Shown: positions 24,481-33,663, counted from the first letter of the stretch. The stretch is 64,000 nt of DNA from JAAYYM01 sp964483155 (GCA_964483155.1 CAZAAC010000009.1:4748-68747); one strand, 5' to 3'. The notes: generated by a model not told the origin, from the sequence alone. Made by a program: numbers and translations.

Positions 24481-25758
24481 ATGGTAAAAGCAATCGTAGG
24501 AGCCAATTGGGGCGACGAGGGAAAAGGAAAAATCACAGATATGATGGCAGCAGATGCAGACATTATCGTGCGTTTTCAAGGCGGTGCCAATGCAGGACAT
24601 ACTATTGTAAATAAATATGGTAAATTTGCACTTCATACATTGCCATCAGGTGTGTTTTATGATCATACAACAAGTGTAATCGGAAATGGTGTGGCATTAA
24701 ATATTCCTATATTATTCAAGGAAATACAAGATATTGTTTCAAGAGGTGTACCAATGCCTAAACTAAAGATATCAAATAGAGCACAAATGGTAATGCCATA
24801 TCATATTGATTTTGATACTTATGAGGAAGCGAGACTTGCTGGTAAGTCTTTTGGCTCAACAAAATCTGGTATTGCGCCATTTTATTCAGATAAATACGCA
24901 AAGATAGGATTTCAGGTCAGTGAGCTCTTTGGAGATGAAGCTGTACTAAAAGATAAAATAGCGCATGTATGCACAATTAAAAATGTAATATTGGTTCATC
25001 TTTATCAAAAAGAACCATTGCAGGAGAAGGAATTGTTTGACACTTTAATGGAGTATAAAAAAGTGATTGCACCTTATGTATGTGACACTTCCCTATATTT
25101 GTGGAATGCACTAAAAGATGGAAAAGAGATTTTGTTGGAAGGCCAGCTAGGCTCACTTAAAGATCCAGATCATGGTATCTATCCGATGGTTACTTCTTCA
25201 TCGACACTGGCTGCATATGGAGCTGTGGGAGCAGGTATTCCCCCATATGAAATTAAAAAAATAGTCACGGTATGTAAAGCTTATTCATCAGCCGTGGGAG
25301 CAGGTGCATTTGTATCTGAGATTTTTGGCGAAGAAGGCGATGAACTTAGACGTCGTGGTGGTGACGGCGGAGAATATGGTGCTACTACAGGTCGTCCGCG
25401 CCGCATGGGTTGGTTTGATGCTGTAGCTTCAAAGTATGGATGCAGAATTCAAGGGACTACAGATGTTGCATTTACGGTAGTTGATGTTCTGGGTTATTTA
25501 GATGAGATACCTATTTGCATTGGATATGAAATAGATGGTGAAATTACGACAGACTTCCCAACGACTTCTGGATTGGAAAAAGCAAAGCCAGTGCTTGAAG
25601 TATTGCCAGGGTGGAAGACTGATATTCGTGGTATAAAAAAATATGAAGAGCTACCTACAAATTGTAGAAAATATATTGAATTCATAGAGGAAAAAATAGG
25701 ATTTCCTATCACAATGATATCCAATGGACCAGGAAGGGATGACATCATTTTTAGATAA
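24481..25758 (+). CDS. purA: Adenylosuccinate synthetase
   Basis: 425 residues. It joins IMP and aspartate with GTP to adenylosuccinate. GANWGDEGKGKITD (P-loop-like), GGANAGHTIV, GSTKSGIAP, EGQLGSL and TGRPRRMGW, where the C-terminal family motif is TTGRPRR, are all seen. ATG after AGGAGG. HAD phosphatase follows after 14 bp, likely co-transcribed. Confidence 0.96.
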   Translation: MVKAIVGANWGDEGKGKITDMMAADADIIVRFQGGANAGHTIVNKYGKFALHTLPSGVFYDHTTSVIGNGVALNIPILFKEIQDIVSRGVPMPKLKISNRAQMVMPYHIDFDTYEEARLAGKSFGSTKSGIAPFYSDKYAKIGFQVSELFGDEAVLKDKIAHVCTIKNVILVHLYQKEPLQEKELFDTLMEYKKVIAPYVCDTSLYLWNALKDGKEILLEGQLGSLKDPDHGIYPMVTSSSTLAAYGAVGAGIPPYEIKKIVTVCKAYSSAVGAGAFVSEIFGEEGDELRRRGGDGGEYGATTGRPRRMGWFDAVASKYGCRIQGTTDVAFTVVDVLGYLDEIPICIGYEIDGEITTDFPTTSGLEKAKPVLEVLPGWKTDIRGIKKYEELPTNCRKYIEFIEEKIGFPITMISNGPGRDDIIFR

Positions 25759-25772
25759 GCAAGGAGAATTTT

Positions 25773-26381
25773 ATGAAAATTACTACAATTATACTTGATA
25801 TAGGTAATGTATTAGCAGATTTTTGCTGGGAAAAATTTTTCCGAAGTTTTGATATTTCAGAGGAAACATTTGAGAAACTAGCAAAAGCAACTGTTTTGGA
25901 TACTAGCTGGGATGAATTTGACAAAGGTATTATGTCGGAAAGCGAGATATTGCAGAGCTTTATTACGAAAGCACCTGAATTAGAAACACTGATACGGAAG
26001 ATTTTCTCTAACATTAATGGAACGATTGAGGTTTATGACTACACTGTTCCTTGGATTCGTGAACTAAAAAGCATGGGTTACAAAGTGTTGATTTTGTCAA
26101 ACTTTTCTGAAAAATGTTATAGAGAATGTGGAAACAAAATGGACTTCGTGAAGGAAGCTGATGGGGCTGTTATATCCTATCTGGAAAAAATGATTAAGCC
26201 TAATAAAGAAATCTATCAGCTTATCATCGAAAGATACCAACTAGTGCCTGAGAACTGTGTGTTTATTGATGATAGGGCAGTTAATGTTGAAGGAGCAAAG
26301 AATAGCGGTATGCAGGGAATTGTATTTAAAAATCGTGAGGATGCAGTGATAGAATTGCAAAAAATGGGAGTAGGAATTTAA
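25773..26381 (+). CDS. HAD-superfamily hydrolase (YihX-like)
   Basis: 202 residues, HAD subfamily IA. Motif I is ILDIGNVLAD with nucleophile D9, motif II VLILSNFS, motif III lysine in MIKPNKEIYQ, motif IV FIDDRAVNVEGA. The DxGN form of motif I, lacking the second aspartate at +2, is shared with E. coli YihX, an alpha-glucose-1-phosphate phosphatase, which is the nearest family I can name. Substrate not determined. ATG after AAGGAG, 14 bp downstream of purA. Confidence 0.85.
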   Translation: MKITTIILDIGNVLADFCWEKFFRSFDISEETFEKLAKATVLDTSWDEFDKGIMSESEILQSFITKAPELETLIRKIFSNINGTIEVYDYTVPWIRELKSMGYKVLILSNFSEKCYRECGNKMDFVKEADGAVISYLEKMIKPNKEIYQLIIERYQLVPENCVFIDDRAVNVEGAKNSGMQGIVFKNREDAVIELQKMGVGI

Positions 26382-26395
26382 CTTCCAAGAATCAA

Positions 26396-26424
26396 TTGAG
26401 AATGTTCCTATGTTTTGCTATAAT
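26396..26424 (+). promoter_or_regulatory. Promoter of the UDP-xylose pathway genes
   Basis: TTGAGA (26396-26401), 17 bp, perfect TATAAT (26419-26424), about 50 bp before the UDP-glucose dehydrogenase start. Confidence 0.65.
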
Positions 26425-26476
26425 AATTAATAAATATAAGTATTTTCTATGAATGAATGCTGAGAGGATTGAAAAT

Positions 26477-27805
26477 ATGAAAATAGCAGTAGTTGGGACA
26501 GGCTATGTGGGATTAGTAACGGGAGCCTGCTTGTCTGATAATGGAAACGAAGTATGGTGTGTTGATGTAGATGAGAATAAAATCGACGGCTTAAAAAAGG
26601 GTGAGATTCCTATTTATGAGCCTGGACTGGAAGAGTTGGTAAGGCGAAATTATTCGCAAGGCCATCTGCGGTTCACAACAGATATCATGGAAGCATTACA
26701 GCATGCTGAGATTTGTTTTATTGCAGTCGGTACTCCAATGGGAAAAGATGGAAGCGCTGATTTGCAATATGTGGAGGCGGTTGCGGAGAGTATAGGAAAA
26801 TATATGGTGCGTCATATGTATATTATTGACAAGTCAACAGTGCCAGTAGGAACCGCAAAAAAAGTAAGAAATGCCATACAGATACAACTTGATAGCAGGG
26901 AGAGTGAATTGACTTTTGATGTGATTTCAAATCCCGAATTTTTAAAAGAGGGAACAGCAGTAAATGACTGTATGCGTCCGGATCGGATTGTCATTGGTGT
27001 GGATAATTCCGAAGCCGCCGAGATGATGAAAGAAATGTATATGCCGTACGTTAGGAATACTGAAAATTTTATTATCATGGATATTGCCAGCGCTGAGATG
27101 ACAAAATATACCGCAAATGCAATGCTTGCAACGAAAATTTCTTTTATGAATGAGATATCGAATATCTGTGAAATGGTGGGAGCCGATGTTAATAAAGTGC
27201 GCAGAGGCATTGGAAGTGATCAGCGTATAGGATACCATTTTATTTATGCAGGTTGTGGTTATGGAGGAAGCTGCTTTCCAAAGGATGTGCAGGCGTTGAT
27301 CAGAACAAGCAATCAATATGGTTATCATCCGGAACTGCTCGAAGCGGTAGAGTCAGTGAATCAATATCAGAAAAAAGTCATTCCTCAAAAAATTGTGAAG
27401 CGCTTTGGAGAGGATTTAACAGGCTTTACTTTTGCTGTATGGGGTCTTTCATTTAAGCCAGATACCGATGATATGCGTGAGTCAGCTGCGATTACGATTA
27501 TCAATGAGTTGACAGAACGTGGTGCCAAGATTGTAGCATATGATCCGAAAGCGATGAAGGAAGCGATGGAATATTATCTTAAGGATAATTTGCATGTGAC
27601 ATATGTGAGTAGTAAGTATGAGGCGACAAAGGGTGCAGATGCACTTATTTTAATTACTGAATGGAAGGAATTTAGAAGCCCAGATATGGAAGAGGTTAAA
27701 AATTCTCTGAAAAATCCAATTATTTTTGATGGCAGAAATCAGTATGATAAAAAAGCAATGAAAAAACAGGGAATGGAATATTATCAGATAGGTGTTGGCA
27801 GATAG
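26477..27805 (+). CDS. ugd: UDP-glucose 6-dehydrogenase
   Basis: 442 residues. It oxidises UDP-glucose twice to UDP-glucuronate with NAD. N-terminal GTGYVG nucleotide loop, DKSTVPVGT, SNPEFLKEGTA, and the catalytic cysteine in GYGGSCFPKD; C-terminal NAD domain with WGLSFKPDTDD. ATG 26477 is about 9 bp after GAGAGG; ATG 26453 adds eight residues and lacks a site. The UDP-glucuronate decarboxylase follows 26 bp later, so this pair makes UDP-xylose. Confidence 0.95.
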   Translation: MKIAVVGTGYVGLVTGACLSDNGNEVWCVDVDENKIDGLKKGEIPIYEPGLEELVRRNYSQGHLRFTTDIMEALQHAEICFIAVGTPMGKDGSADLQYVEAVAESIGKYMVRHMYIIDKSTVPVGTAKKVRNAIQIQLDSRESELTFDVISNPEFLKEGTAVNDCMRPDRIVIGVDNSEAAEMMKEMYMPYVRNTENFIIMDIASAEMTKYTANAMLATKISFMNEISNICEMVGADVNKVRRGIGSDQRIGYHFIYAGCGYGGSCFPKDVQALIRTSNQYGYHPELLEAVESVNQYQKKVIPQKIVKRFGEDLTGFTFAVWGLSFKPDTDDMRESAAITIINELTERGAKIVAYDPKAMKEAMEYYLKDNLHVTYVSSKYEATKGADALILITEWKEFRSPDMEEVKNSLKNPIIFDGRNQYDKKAMKKQGMEYYQIGVGR

Positions 27806-27831
27806 TATTTTATGATGATCGAGGAGAAATT

Positions 27832-28770
27832 ATGAATAGAATTTTAGTGACAGGTGGCGCAGGTTTTTTAGGTTCACATTTATGTGAGAGACTTGTAAAA
27901 GAAGGAAATGATGTAATTTGCGTTGACAATCTTTTTACTGGAACAAAAGAAAACATTGCTTCATTGATGGGAAATCCCTATTTTGAATTTATCAGACATG
28001 ATGTAACACAGCCACTTTATGTGGAGGTGGATCAGATTTATAATCTGGCTTGTCCAGCAAGTCCGATTCATTATCAATATAATCCGATTAAAACGACTAA
28101 AACCAGTGTTTACGGCGCCATGAATATGTTAGGGTTAGCAAAACGTACAAAAGCAAGAATCCTGCAGGCAAGTACAAGTGAGGTGTATGGAGATCCAGAG
28201 GTGCATCCACAACCGGAAGCATATAGGGGATGTGTGAATACAATGGGAATCCGTTCCTGTTATGATGAGGGTAAGAGAGTTGCAGAGACGTTGTTTTTTG
28301 ATTATCATAGACAGCATGATGTCGATATAAAGATTATGAGAATATTTAATACTTACGGACCGAGAATGCATCCCAATGATGGTAGAGTAGTATCAAATTT
28401 TATTGTGCAGGCATTAAGAGGAGAGGATATTACTATTTATGGAGATGGAAGTCAGACAAGAAGTTTTTGCTATGTAGATGATTTGCTTGAGGGTATGATA
28501 AGGTTGATGAATAGCAGAAAAGAATTTATTGGTCCTGTAAATATTGGAAATCCTCAGGAATTTACGATAAAGCAGCTTGCGAGAATGATAATTGAGCTAA
28601 TAGGTGGCAAATCAGAACTTGTCTATCAGTCGCTGCCCCAGGACGATCCGATGCAAAGAAAACCTGTAATTGATTTGGCAAAACAGGAATTGGATTGGGA
28701 GCCGATAGTGCAGCTGGAAGAGGGGCTGATTAAGACGATTGATTATTTTAGAACACTATTAGATAAATAA
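27832..28770 (+). CDS. uxs: UDP-glucuronate decarboxylase (UDP-xylose synthase)
   Basis: 312-residue extended SDR. TGGAGFLGSHL binds NAD, ACPASPIHYQYNPIKT and STSEVYGDP are diagnostic for UDP-xylose synthases, and the catalytic pair is Y-x3-K in SCYDEGKR. It decarboxylates UDP-glucuronate made by the preceding enzyme. dTDP-glucose dehydratases are close relatives but lack the CPASP-HYQ segment. The product would feed xylosylation of a surface glycan, yet no glycosyltransferase is nearby. A strong terminator follows. Confidence 0.93.
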   Translation: MNRILVTGGAGFLGSHLCERLVKEGNDVICVDNLFTGTKENIASLMGNPYFEFIRHDVTQPLYVEVDQIYNLACPASPIHYQYNPIKTTKTSVYGAMNMLGLAKRTKARILQASTSEVYGDPEVHPQPEAYRGCVNTMGIRSCYDEGKRVAETLFFDYHRQHDVDIKIMRIFNTYGPRMHPNDGRVVSNFIVQALRGEDITIYGDGSQTRSFCYVDDLLEGMIRLMNSRKEFIGPVNIGNPQEFTIKQLARMIIELIGGKSELVYQSLPQDDPMQRKPVIDLAKQELDWEPIVQLEEGLIKTIDYFRTLLDK

Positions 28771-28772
28771 AA

Positions 28773-28804
28773 AAGAAGCAGTGAATTGTCACTGCTTCTT
28801 TTTT
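28773..28804. terminator. Bidirectional intrinsic terminator
   Basis: 12-bp perfect stem AAGAAGCAGTGA/TCACTGCTTCTT, loop ATTG, T-run after it on the plus strand and an A-run before it that serves the minus strand. Shared by the UDP-xylose genes and the convergent small membrane protein gene. Confidence 0.9.
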
Positions 28805-29006
28805 ATTTATCTTGCCCACGTCCTTTACCAATATGTTTATATACAAGTATGTAAGAATAAATCAATGCTGGAATAATGATAGTAGCTATTATTGATAGTT
28901 TAAATAATTCGTTTGCAAGTGGACTGTTTATCAATGCAAATACCAAAGTCGAAACATACATGCCTGCCAATAAGATAATACCAATGATCGCAAATACTCT
29001 CTTCAT
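28803..29006 (-). CDS. Small two-helix membrane protein, function unknown
   Basis: 67 residues. Two hydrophobic helices (residues about 4-25 and 33-55) and a basic C-terminus KHIGKGRGQDK. ATG at 29006 lies 8 bp after AAAGGAG; the GTG at 29015 abuts the site. No family recognised. It ends right at the shared terminator and begins 23 bp after the diguanylate cyclase gene, so it may be the second gene of that transcript. Confidence 0.6.
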   Translation of the reverse strand: MKRVFAIIGIILLAGMYVSTLVFALINSPLANELFKLSIIATIIIPALIYSYILVYKHIGKGRGQDK

Positions 29007-29029
29007 TCTAATCACTCCTTTCGTCCAAA

Positions 29030-31261
29030 TTATTGTCGTGGTTCACGGAAAGGATTAACCCGCTTAAATTTTTTGTTTTCATATAGTGAGTGATCAGCTT
29101 CTTTAATCATCTCTTCTAATAAAATGTCAGATGAGCAGATAAAAGAGGTATAACCGTAAGACATCTCTATGTAGTAAGGGACATTTGACGAGCTATTCAT
29201 TTCTATAGTATGCATTTGGATTCGTTCCTTTAACTGTTCAATAATAGTTGTGTTCCCTGATAATGCAAAAGCTATAAATTCGTCTCCACCCAAGCGTGCA
29301 ACCACATCATCACGACGAAAACTTTTATGTAAGATTGTTGCTGCACTCATTAAAGCATAGTCTCCTGCTTCATGTCCAAATGTATCATTTATTAATTTCA
29401 AACTATCCAAATCTGCAAAAAAGAGTAATGCCTCATGCCCGACATGTGTTAATATCATATTATTTACCTTCTCAAAAAAGCCTCTACGATTATCAAGACG
29501 TGTCAATTCATCTGTTATCGAAATGTTCATTAACCGATGGTTCATGTTCGAGTATTTCAATGCTGAACTGATTTCAATGCTTACCGTATAGGCGGCATAT
29601 TGCTTGTCAATATCATTTTCACAGATAAAGAACCCATACTGATCCTCATTAATAAAAAGATTGTATATGGTTTTAATATGCTGGTAAGGTCTATCGGTAT
29701 AATTATTGTCAAATATTTCGCGAATGGAGATGATGGAATCATCACTGTTAAGAACAACCTTTTTATCATGAACGCTAAAAGCAACAAGTCTTGCATGAGA
29801 GGGGCGTTTCCATTCATCCATTAGATTGTGTACAACGGGGGCATCAAAAAGATAGATATAGGAAGAAGTGATTCCAAGTAGCTCAATCTTCTCAAGTATT
29901 TTTTCTAGGAAAATATCTGTATCAGAATTATAAATTAAAGAATCTCGCATAATTCCAGAAGAAATCCATCTGATATTCATAAAATCAATGGGAATAGAAT
30001 ATAGTGCCCATGATTTATCATTAATGGAAGAAGAGAGAAGATTTAGCAAGGCCGAATTAAGTGCAGCTTTTCGTGTAGAATCAGAAGTCAGGTCAATAAT
30101 TCTGAGAATAAAATCATGAATGTAATAGTGTAAATGCTCAGTTTTTATATACTTTGACCAACTAGCAGTTTTAAGTTTATTAATCATTTCTTGAAATTCA
30201 GAAAGTGTATGGTTATTGCCGTCATATTCGTAATAGGCACTGAATAAATCGGCAACAAGAGGGCGTAACAAACGATACAATAATTCGGATTGAGAATGAA
30301 ACATAATGTGTGCTGTTGCAATATTGATACATTCATCAAGAGACTGACCGCATTGTACATACAAATTTGTCTGTTCACTATCACATCCACAGGAAGATCG
30401 TCTAATAAATTTTGAAGGGATGCTGCGGCAGGTCATTGTGCCACCATTAAAAATGTTAATTCCTTCAATTACAGCGCGATATGCAAGTTCCTGTATATTT
30501 ATCCCAACTGTAGACAAAGGAGGAGAGAGTGTGTTTGAGAAGGAAGCATTATCAAAGCCGGTTATAGCAATATCCTTGCCTATTTCAAGTCCGCGTTTCT
30601 TTAGGACGCGGTAACCAGCCTCTGCCATATAGTCATTGGCAAAGCAAATAGCTTCTGTATCTGGATTTTTATCAAGCATTTTTTGTATGATTGCATCACA
30701 ATATTTTGAATAATTGCCATAGGGAGTCATAGAAACATCTACGGGAAGGTTATATTTTTTCATCATCTCTAAATATAGGGAAAGCCGTTCTGCAGAATCA
30801 TTATTGTTGTGCTTTCCATTTACAAAGCAAATTTTCTTATAACCATGATCCACAATCATATGTTCCAGACAAGCCTGAAAACCAATAACGTTATTAATCG
30901 TGAGGCAGTTCCGTCCTGGTATATCTTCTTCCATAATAATAATGGTGCTGTCTTTATATTTATTAATAAAATTGTCAATATCCGAATAGTCAATAAAAGG
31001 CTCAATTGTACCAAGTGATATAATCAGGATATCTATATGTGAGCGGATGGCATAATCATATATGGTATTTAGCTGATAGTCATACTCAGCTAAATGGGTA
31101 GGATCATAGTAAGCTGATACATACATCCCAGGAAAAAATATCACATTAACATCCATATCTTCGGCAGCATGCAAGATGCCGTTGCACATGTTCCTTACAT
31201 ACTCGGTATCAATATGACAAATGAAAACACCAACATTTAAGCGTTTTTTATTCTCTTCCAT
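29030..31261 (-). CDS. Diguanylate cyclase with LacI-type sugar-binding domain
   Basis: 743 residues, no signal peptide or membrane helix. Residues about 8-290 are a LacI/PBP type I effector domain without the helix-turn-helix (NVGVFICHIDTEY, GHDY-like ITGFDNASFSNTLSPPLSTV). Residues about 300-570 are a helical/alpha-beta linker with a Cys pair CGCD near 300. Residues about 575-735 are GGDEF with intact RLGGDEF at about 655 and an upstream RRDD matching the RxxD inhibition site five residues before it. It should make c-di-GMP in response to an intracellular ligand, probably a sugar. Promoter at 31337-31365. ATG follows GGAGGA. Confidence 0.88.
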   Translation of the reverse strand: MEENKKRLNVGVFICHIDTEYVRNMCNGILHAAEDMDVNVIFFPGMYVSAYYDPTHLAEYDYQLNTIYDYAIRSHIDILIISLGTIEPFIDYSDIDNFINKYKDSTIIIMEEDIPGRNCLTINNVIGFQACLEHMIVDHGYKKICFVNGKHNNNDSAERLSLYLEMMKKYNLPVDVSMTPYGNYSKYCDAIIQKMLDKNPDTEAICFANDYMAEAGYRVLKKRGLEIGKDIAITGFDNASFSNTLSPPLSTVGINIQELAYRAVIEGINIFNGGTMTCRSIPSKFIRRSSCGCDSEQTNLYVQCGQSLDECINIATAHIMFHSQSELLYRLLRPLVADLFSAYYEYDGNNHTLSEFQEMINKLKTASWSKYIKTEHLHYYIHDFILRIIDLTSDSTRKAALNSALLNLLSSSINDKSWALYSIPIDFMNIRWISSGIMRDSLIYNSDTDIFLEKILEKIELLGITSSYIYLFDAPVVHNLMDEWKRPSHARLVAFSVHDKKVVLNSDDSIISIREIFDNNYTDRPYQHIKTIYNLFINEDQYGFFICENDIDKQYAAYTVSIEISSALKYSNMNHRLMNISITDELTRLDNRRGFFEKVNNMILTHVGHEALLFFADLDSLKLINDTFGHEAGDYALMSAATILHKSFRRDDVVARLGGDEFIAFALSGNTTIIEQLKERIQMHTIEMNSSSNVPYYIEMSYGYTSFICSSDILLEEMIKEADHSLYENKKFKRVNPFREPRQ

Positions 31262-31336
31262 AAGGTTCCTCCAGGTAGTAGAATATAATAAGCAGTACGA
31301 TTCATAAACTAGAAATTCAAAAATACAATTATCATT

Positions 31337-31365
31337 ATCATATACATAAAATTAAAAATTTACAA
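31337..31365 (-). promoter_or_regulatory. Promoter of the LacI-GGDEF gene
   Basis: Minus strand TTGTAA (31360-31365), 17 bp, TATGAT (31337-31342). Leader of roughly 70 nt. Confidence 0.5.
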
Positions 31366-31429
31366 GTGATAACTATAGAAATCAGTTCGCAAAATTTTTT
31401 CTATTTATTTTTATTTATGCAAATTATAT

Positions 31430-31458
31430 TTGATATTTCTATAGAAATGTGTTATGGT
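31430..31458 (+). promoter_or_regulatory. Promoter of the DEAD-box helicase gene with palindromic spacer
   Basis: TTGATA (31430-31435), 17 bp, TATGGT (31453-31458). The spacer contains most of the palindrome ATTTCTATAGAAAT, a good repressor site. The leader would be about 170 nt. Confidence 0.5.
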
Positions 31459-31546
31459 AGATTAGTAGCAATAGGTAAATAATAGGCACAGAGTATAATA
31501 TAATCAAAATTGAATAGGATATCATTAATCAATAATAGTATTTTGT

Positions 31547-31602
31547 GAGCTTTAACCAAGTAGGAGAGAGAAACAACTATGAGGTTAAAGCTCTTTTGAT
31601 GC
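31547..31602 (+). promoter_or_regulatory. Leader hairpin with six-codon reading frame before the helicase gene
   Basis: An 11-bp perfect stem GAGCTTTAACC/GGTTAAAGCTC (31547-31557, 31583-31593) followed by TTTT looks like a terminator. Its loop holds an AGGAGAG ribosome site, and an ATG at 31579-31581 opens a frame MRLKLF ending at TGA 31597-31599 whose codons form the 3' arm. Ribosomes on this frame would melt the stem, so translation could decide read-through. Confidence 0.5.
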
Positions 31603-31633
31603 AAGAATAAATCTGTGAACGAAAGGAATTATA

Positions 31634-33208
31634 ATGAAATTTGAAGAAATGGTTTTGGATAGTAAAATATTACGCGCAGTAGAAGAAATGGGATTTGAGG
31701 AAATGTCACCAATACAGGCGAAGGCAATTCCAATTATTATGGAGGGAAAAGACATTATCGGTCAGGCGCAGACGGGAACGGGAAAGACGGCGGCATTTGG
31801 TATACCCATGTTAGAAGCTGTTGACGCAAAGGATAAGGCGGTACAAGCAATTGTCCTGTGCCCAACACGTGAACTTGCAATACAAGTGGCGAATGAAATC
31901 CGCAACCTTGCAAAATATATGCATGGTATAAAAGTATTACCCGTTTATGGTGGACAAGAAATAATTAAGCAGATTAAATCACTTAAGGCTGGGGCGCAGA
32001 TTGTTGTCGGTACACCAGGACGTGTGATGGATCATATGCGAAGAAAGACAGTAAAGTTCGGCGCAGTAAAAATGGTTGTATTGGATGAAGCAGATGAAAT
32101 GCTCAACATGGGATTTCGTGAGGATATCGAAACGATTCTGTTTGGAGTGCCAGATGAAAGACAGACTATTTTGTTTTCAGCTACCATGCCAAAAGCAATT
32201 GAAGAAATAGCGAAAACACATCAAAGGGATACCGTTATGGTCAAAGTTATACATAAGGAATTAACTGTGGAAAATATTGAACAGTATTATTTTGATGTGC
32301 GTCCTAAAAATAAGGAAGAGGTCTTGGCGCGTTTGATTGATGTGTACAATCCGCATCTATCGATTATTTTTTGTAATACAAAACGTGTGGTGGATGAACT
32401 TGCCACGAATCTGAAGGGACGAGGGTATTTTGCAGAGGCACTGCATGGAGATTTGAAACAAACACAGAGAGATCATGTTATGAACAGCTTTCGAAATGGA
32501 AAGACAGAGATTCTTGTTGCGACGGACGTAGCAGCAAGGGGAATTGATGTTGATGATATTGATGTTGTCTTTAATTATGATTTGCCACAGGATGACGAAT
32601 ATTATGTACATCGAATCGGCAGGACAGGCCGTGCTGGCAAAGCGGGACTTGCACTTACGTTTATATCAGGAAAAGAAGTATATAAGCTTAAAGATATTGA
32701 ACGGTTCTGCAAGACAAAAATAAAAGCAAAGCCTATTCCATCTGCAGGAGATATTAAAAACACAAAAATTGAGCATGCATTTAAGGATATCAAAGCAGTG
32801 ATTGAAGAGGGAAACTTATCTGATATGCTAAATATTGTCGAACAACATGTGAACGAAGAAGACTATACAGCAATGGATATTGCTGCGGCATTTTTGAAGC
32901 TATATTTAGGGGAAGATACTGTTACGAGAGAAAGCACCGATGAGATAGGTGAAACTGGTGCAGAAGCAGGTATGGTGAGACTCTTTATGAACATCGGGAA
33001 GAAACAGGGAATTAGTGCATCAAATATTGTAGGGGCAATTGCAGGAGAAAGTGGTATCCCAGGAAATTTAATTGGTGCTATCGATATGTTTGATGCATAT
33101 ACATTTGTAGAGGTACCAAGAGAATATACAAACGAGGTACTTAAGGCAATGAAAAATGTAAGAATTAAAGGAAAATCAATCAGTATAGAGCCTGCAAATC
33201 GGAAGTAG
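31634..33208 (+). CDS. DEAD-box ATP-dependent RNA helicase (CsdA/DbpA-like)
   Basis: 524 residues. Q motif SPIQAKAIP, motif I AQTGTGKT, PTRELAIQ, TPGRVMDHM, DEAD, SAT, ARGIDVDD and HRIGRTGRAG are intact. The last 75 residues (MVRLFMNIGKKQGIS to IKGKSISIEPA) match the DbpA-type RNA-binding domain of CsdA/CshA helicases that act on ribosomal RNA and in the cold. Long regulated leader upstream. Start ATG after AAAGGAA. Monocistronic as far as can be seen. Confidence 0.94.
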   Translation: MKFEEMVLDSKILRAVEEMGFEEMSPIQAKAIPIIMEGKDIIGQAQTGTGKTAAFGIPMLEAVDAKDKAVQAIVLCPTRELAIQVANEIRNLAKYMHGIKVLPVYGGQEIIKQIKSLKAGAQIVVGTPGRVMDHMRRKTVKFGAVKMVVLDEADEMLNMGFREDIETILFGVPDERQTILFSATMPKAIEEIAKTHQRDTVMVKVIHKELTVENIEQYYFDVRPKNKEEVLARLIDVYNPHLSIIFCNTKRVVDELATNLKGRGYFAEALHGDLKQTQRDHVMNSFRNGKTEILVATDVAARGIDVDDIDVVFNYDLPQDDEYYVHRIGRTGRAGKAGLALTFISGKEVYKLKDIERFCKTKIKAKPIPSAGDIKNTKIEHAFKDIKAVIEEGNLSDMLNIVEQHVNEEDYTAMDIAAAFLKLYLGEDTVTRESTDEIGETGAEAGMVRLFMNIGKKQGISASNIVGAIAGESGIPGNLIGAIDMFDAYTFVEVPREYTNEVLKAMKNVRIKGKSISIEPANRK

Positions 33209-33327
33209 AATCGGGTTTGTGAAAGGTATTATCACATAATCTTTTAAAAGGATTTATCTTTATTATTTTCTAAATAGCGGTTATAATAGGACATGGGATA
33301 TGTCTGAAAACCGTGGGAGGAAGTAAG

Positions 33328-33663
33328 ATGGAAAAGCGTTTAAGAGACTATATACGAAAAATAGAAGAATTATTATTAAAAAATCCAAGAGAAGAAGCAC
33401 GTAAGGAATTACGAGAAGAAATGCTGATTCAGATTGGATTTTTTCAACATGAAAGACTGATTCATCTTATTGTGACAGCTTTATTTGCGATACTGACGAT
33501 CATAATGATGTTGGGGTGTCTTGTTTTGCAATTAATTACATTATATTGCCTGGCAGGACTATTTTTTATTTTACTGGTGCCATATATCAGACACTATTTT
33601 ATACTGGAAAATGGAGTTCAAAAACTGTATCTATTATATGATCAACTGATAAGCTACGTATGA
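33328..33663 (+). CDS. Small membrane protein, function unknown
   Basis: 111 residues: a charged helical N-terminus (residues 1-42, RDYIRKIEELLLKNPREEARKELREEM), two membrane helices (about 47-88) and a short C-terminal helix. ATG 33328 is preceded by GGGAGGAAG; GTG 33313 is inside the site. TATAAT at 33282-33287 is a possible -10. No family recognised. It precedes the alpha-galactosidase gene by 72 bp, but a shared role is not evident. Confidence 0.6.
   Translation: MEKRLRDYIRKIEELLLKNPREEARKELREEMLIQIGFFQHERLIHLIVTALFAILTIIMMLGCLVLQLITLYCLAGLFFILLVPYIRHYFILENGVQKLYLLYDQLISYV

Larger units (their letters stand above)
31262..31633. other. 372-bp divergent intergenic region with promoters, palindrome and leader hairpin
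   Basis: Holds the minus promoter (31337-31365), the plus promoter (31430-31458), two copies of CTATAGAAAT (31373-31382 and 31439-31448), the second inside a perfect 14-bp palindrome ATTTCTATAGAAAT (31435-31448) in the plus-promoter spacer, and the leader hairpin with a six-codon reading frame (31547-31602). No larger gene is seen. Confidence 0.7.

Noticed and set aside
26812..27328. Two minus-strand frames of about 130 residues
   Set aside because: Antisense to UDP-glucose dehydrogenase motifs; no ribosome sites.
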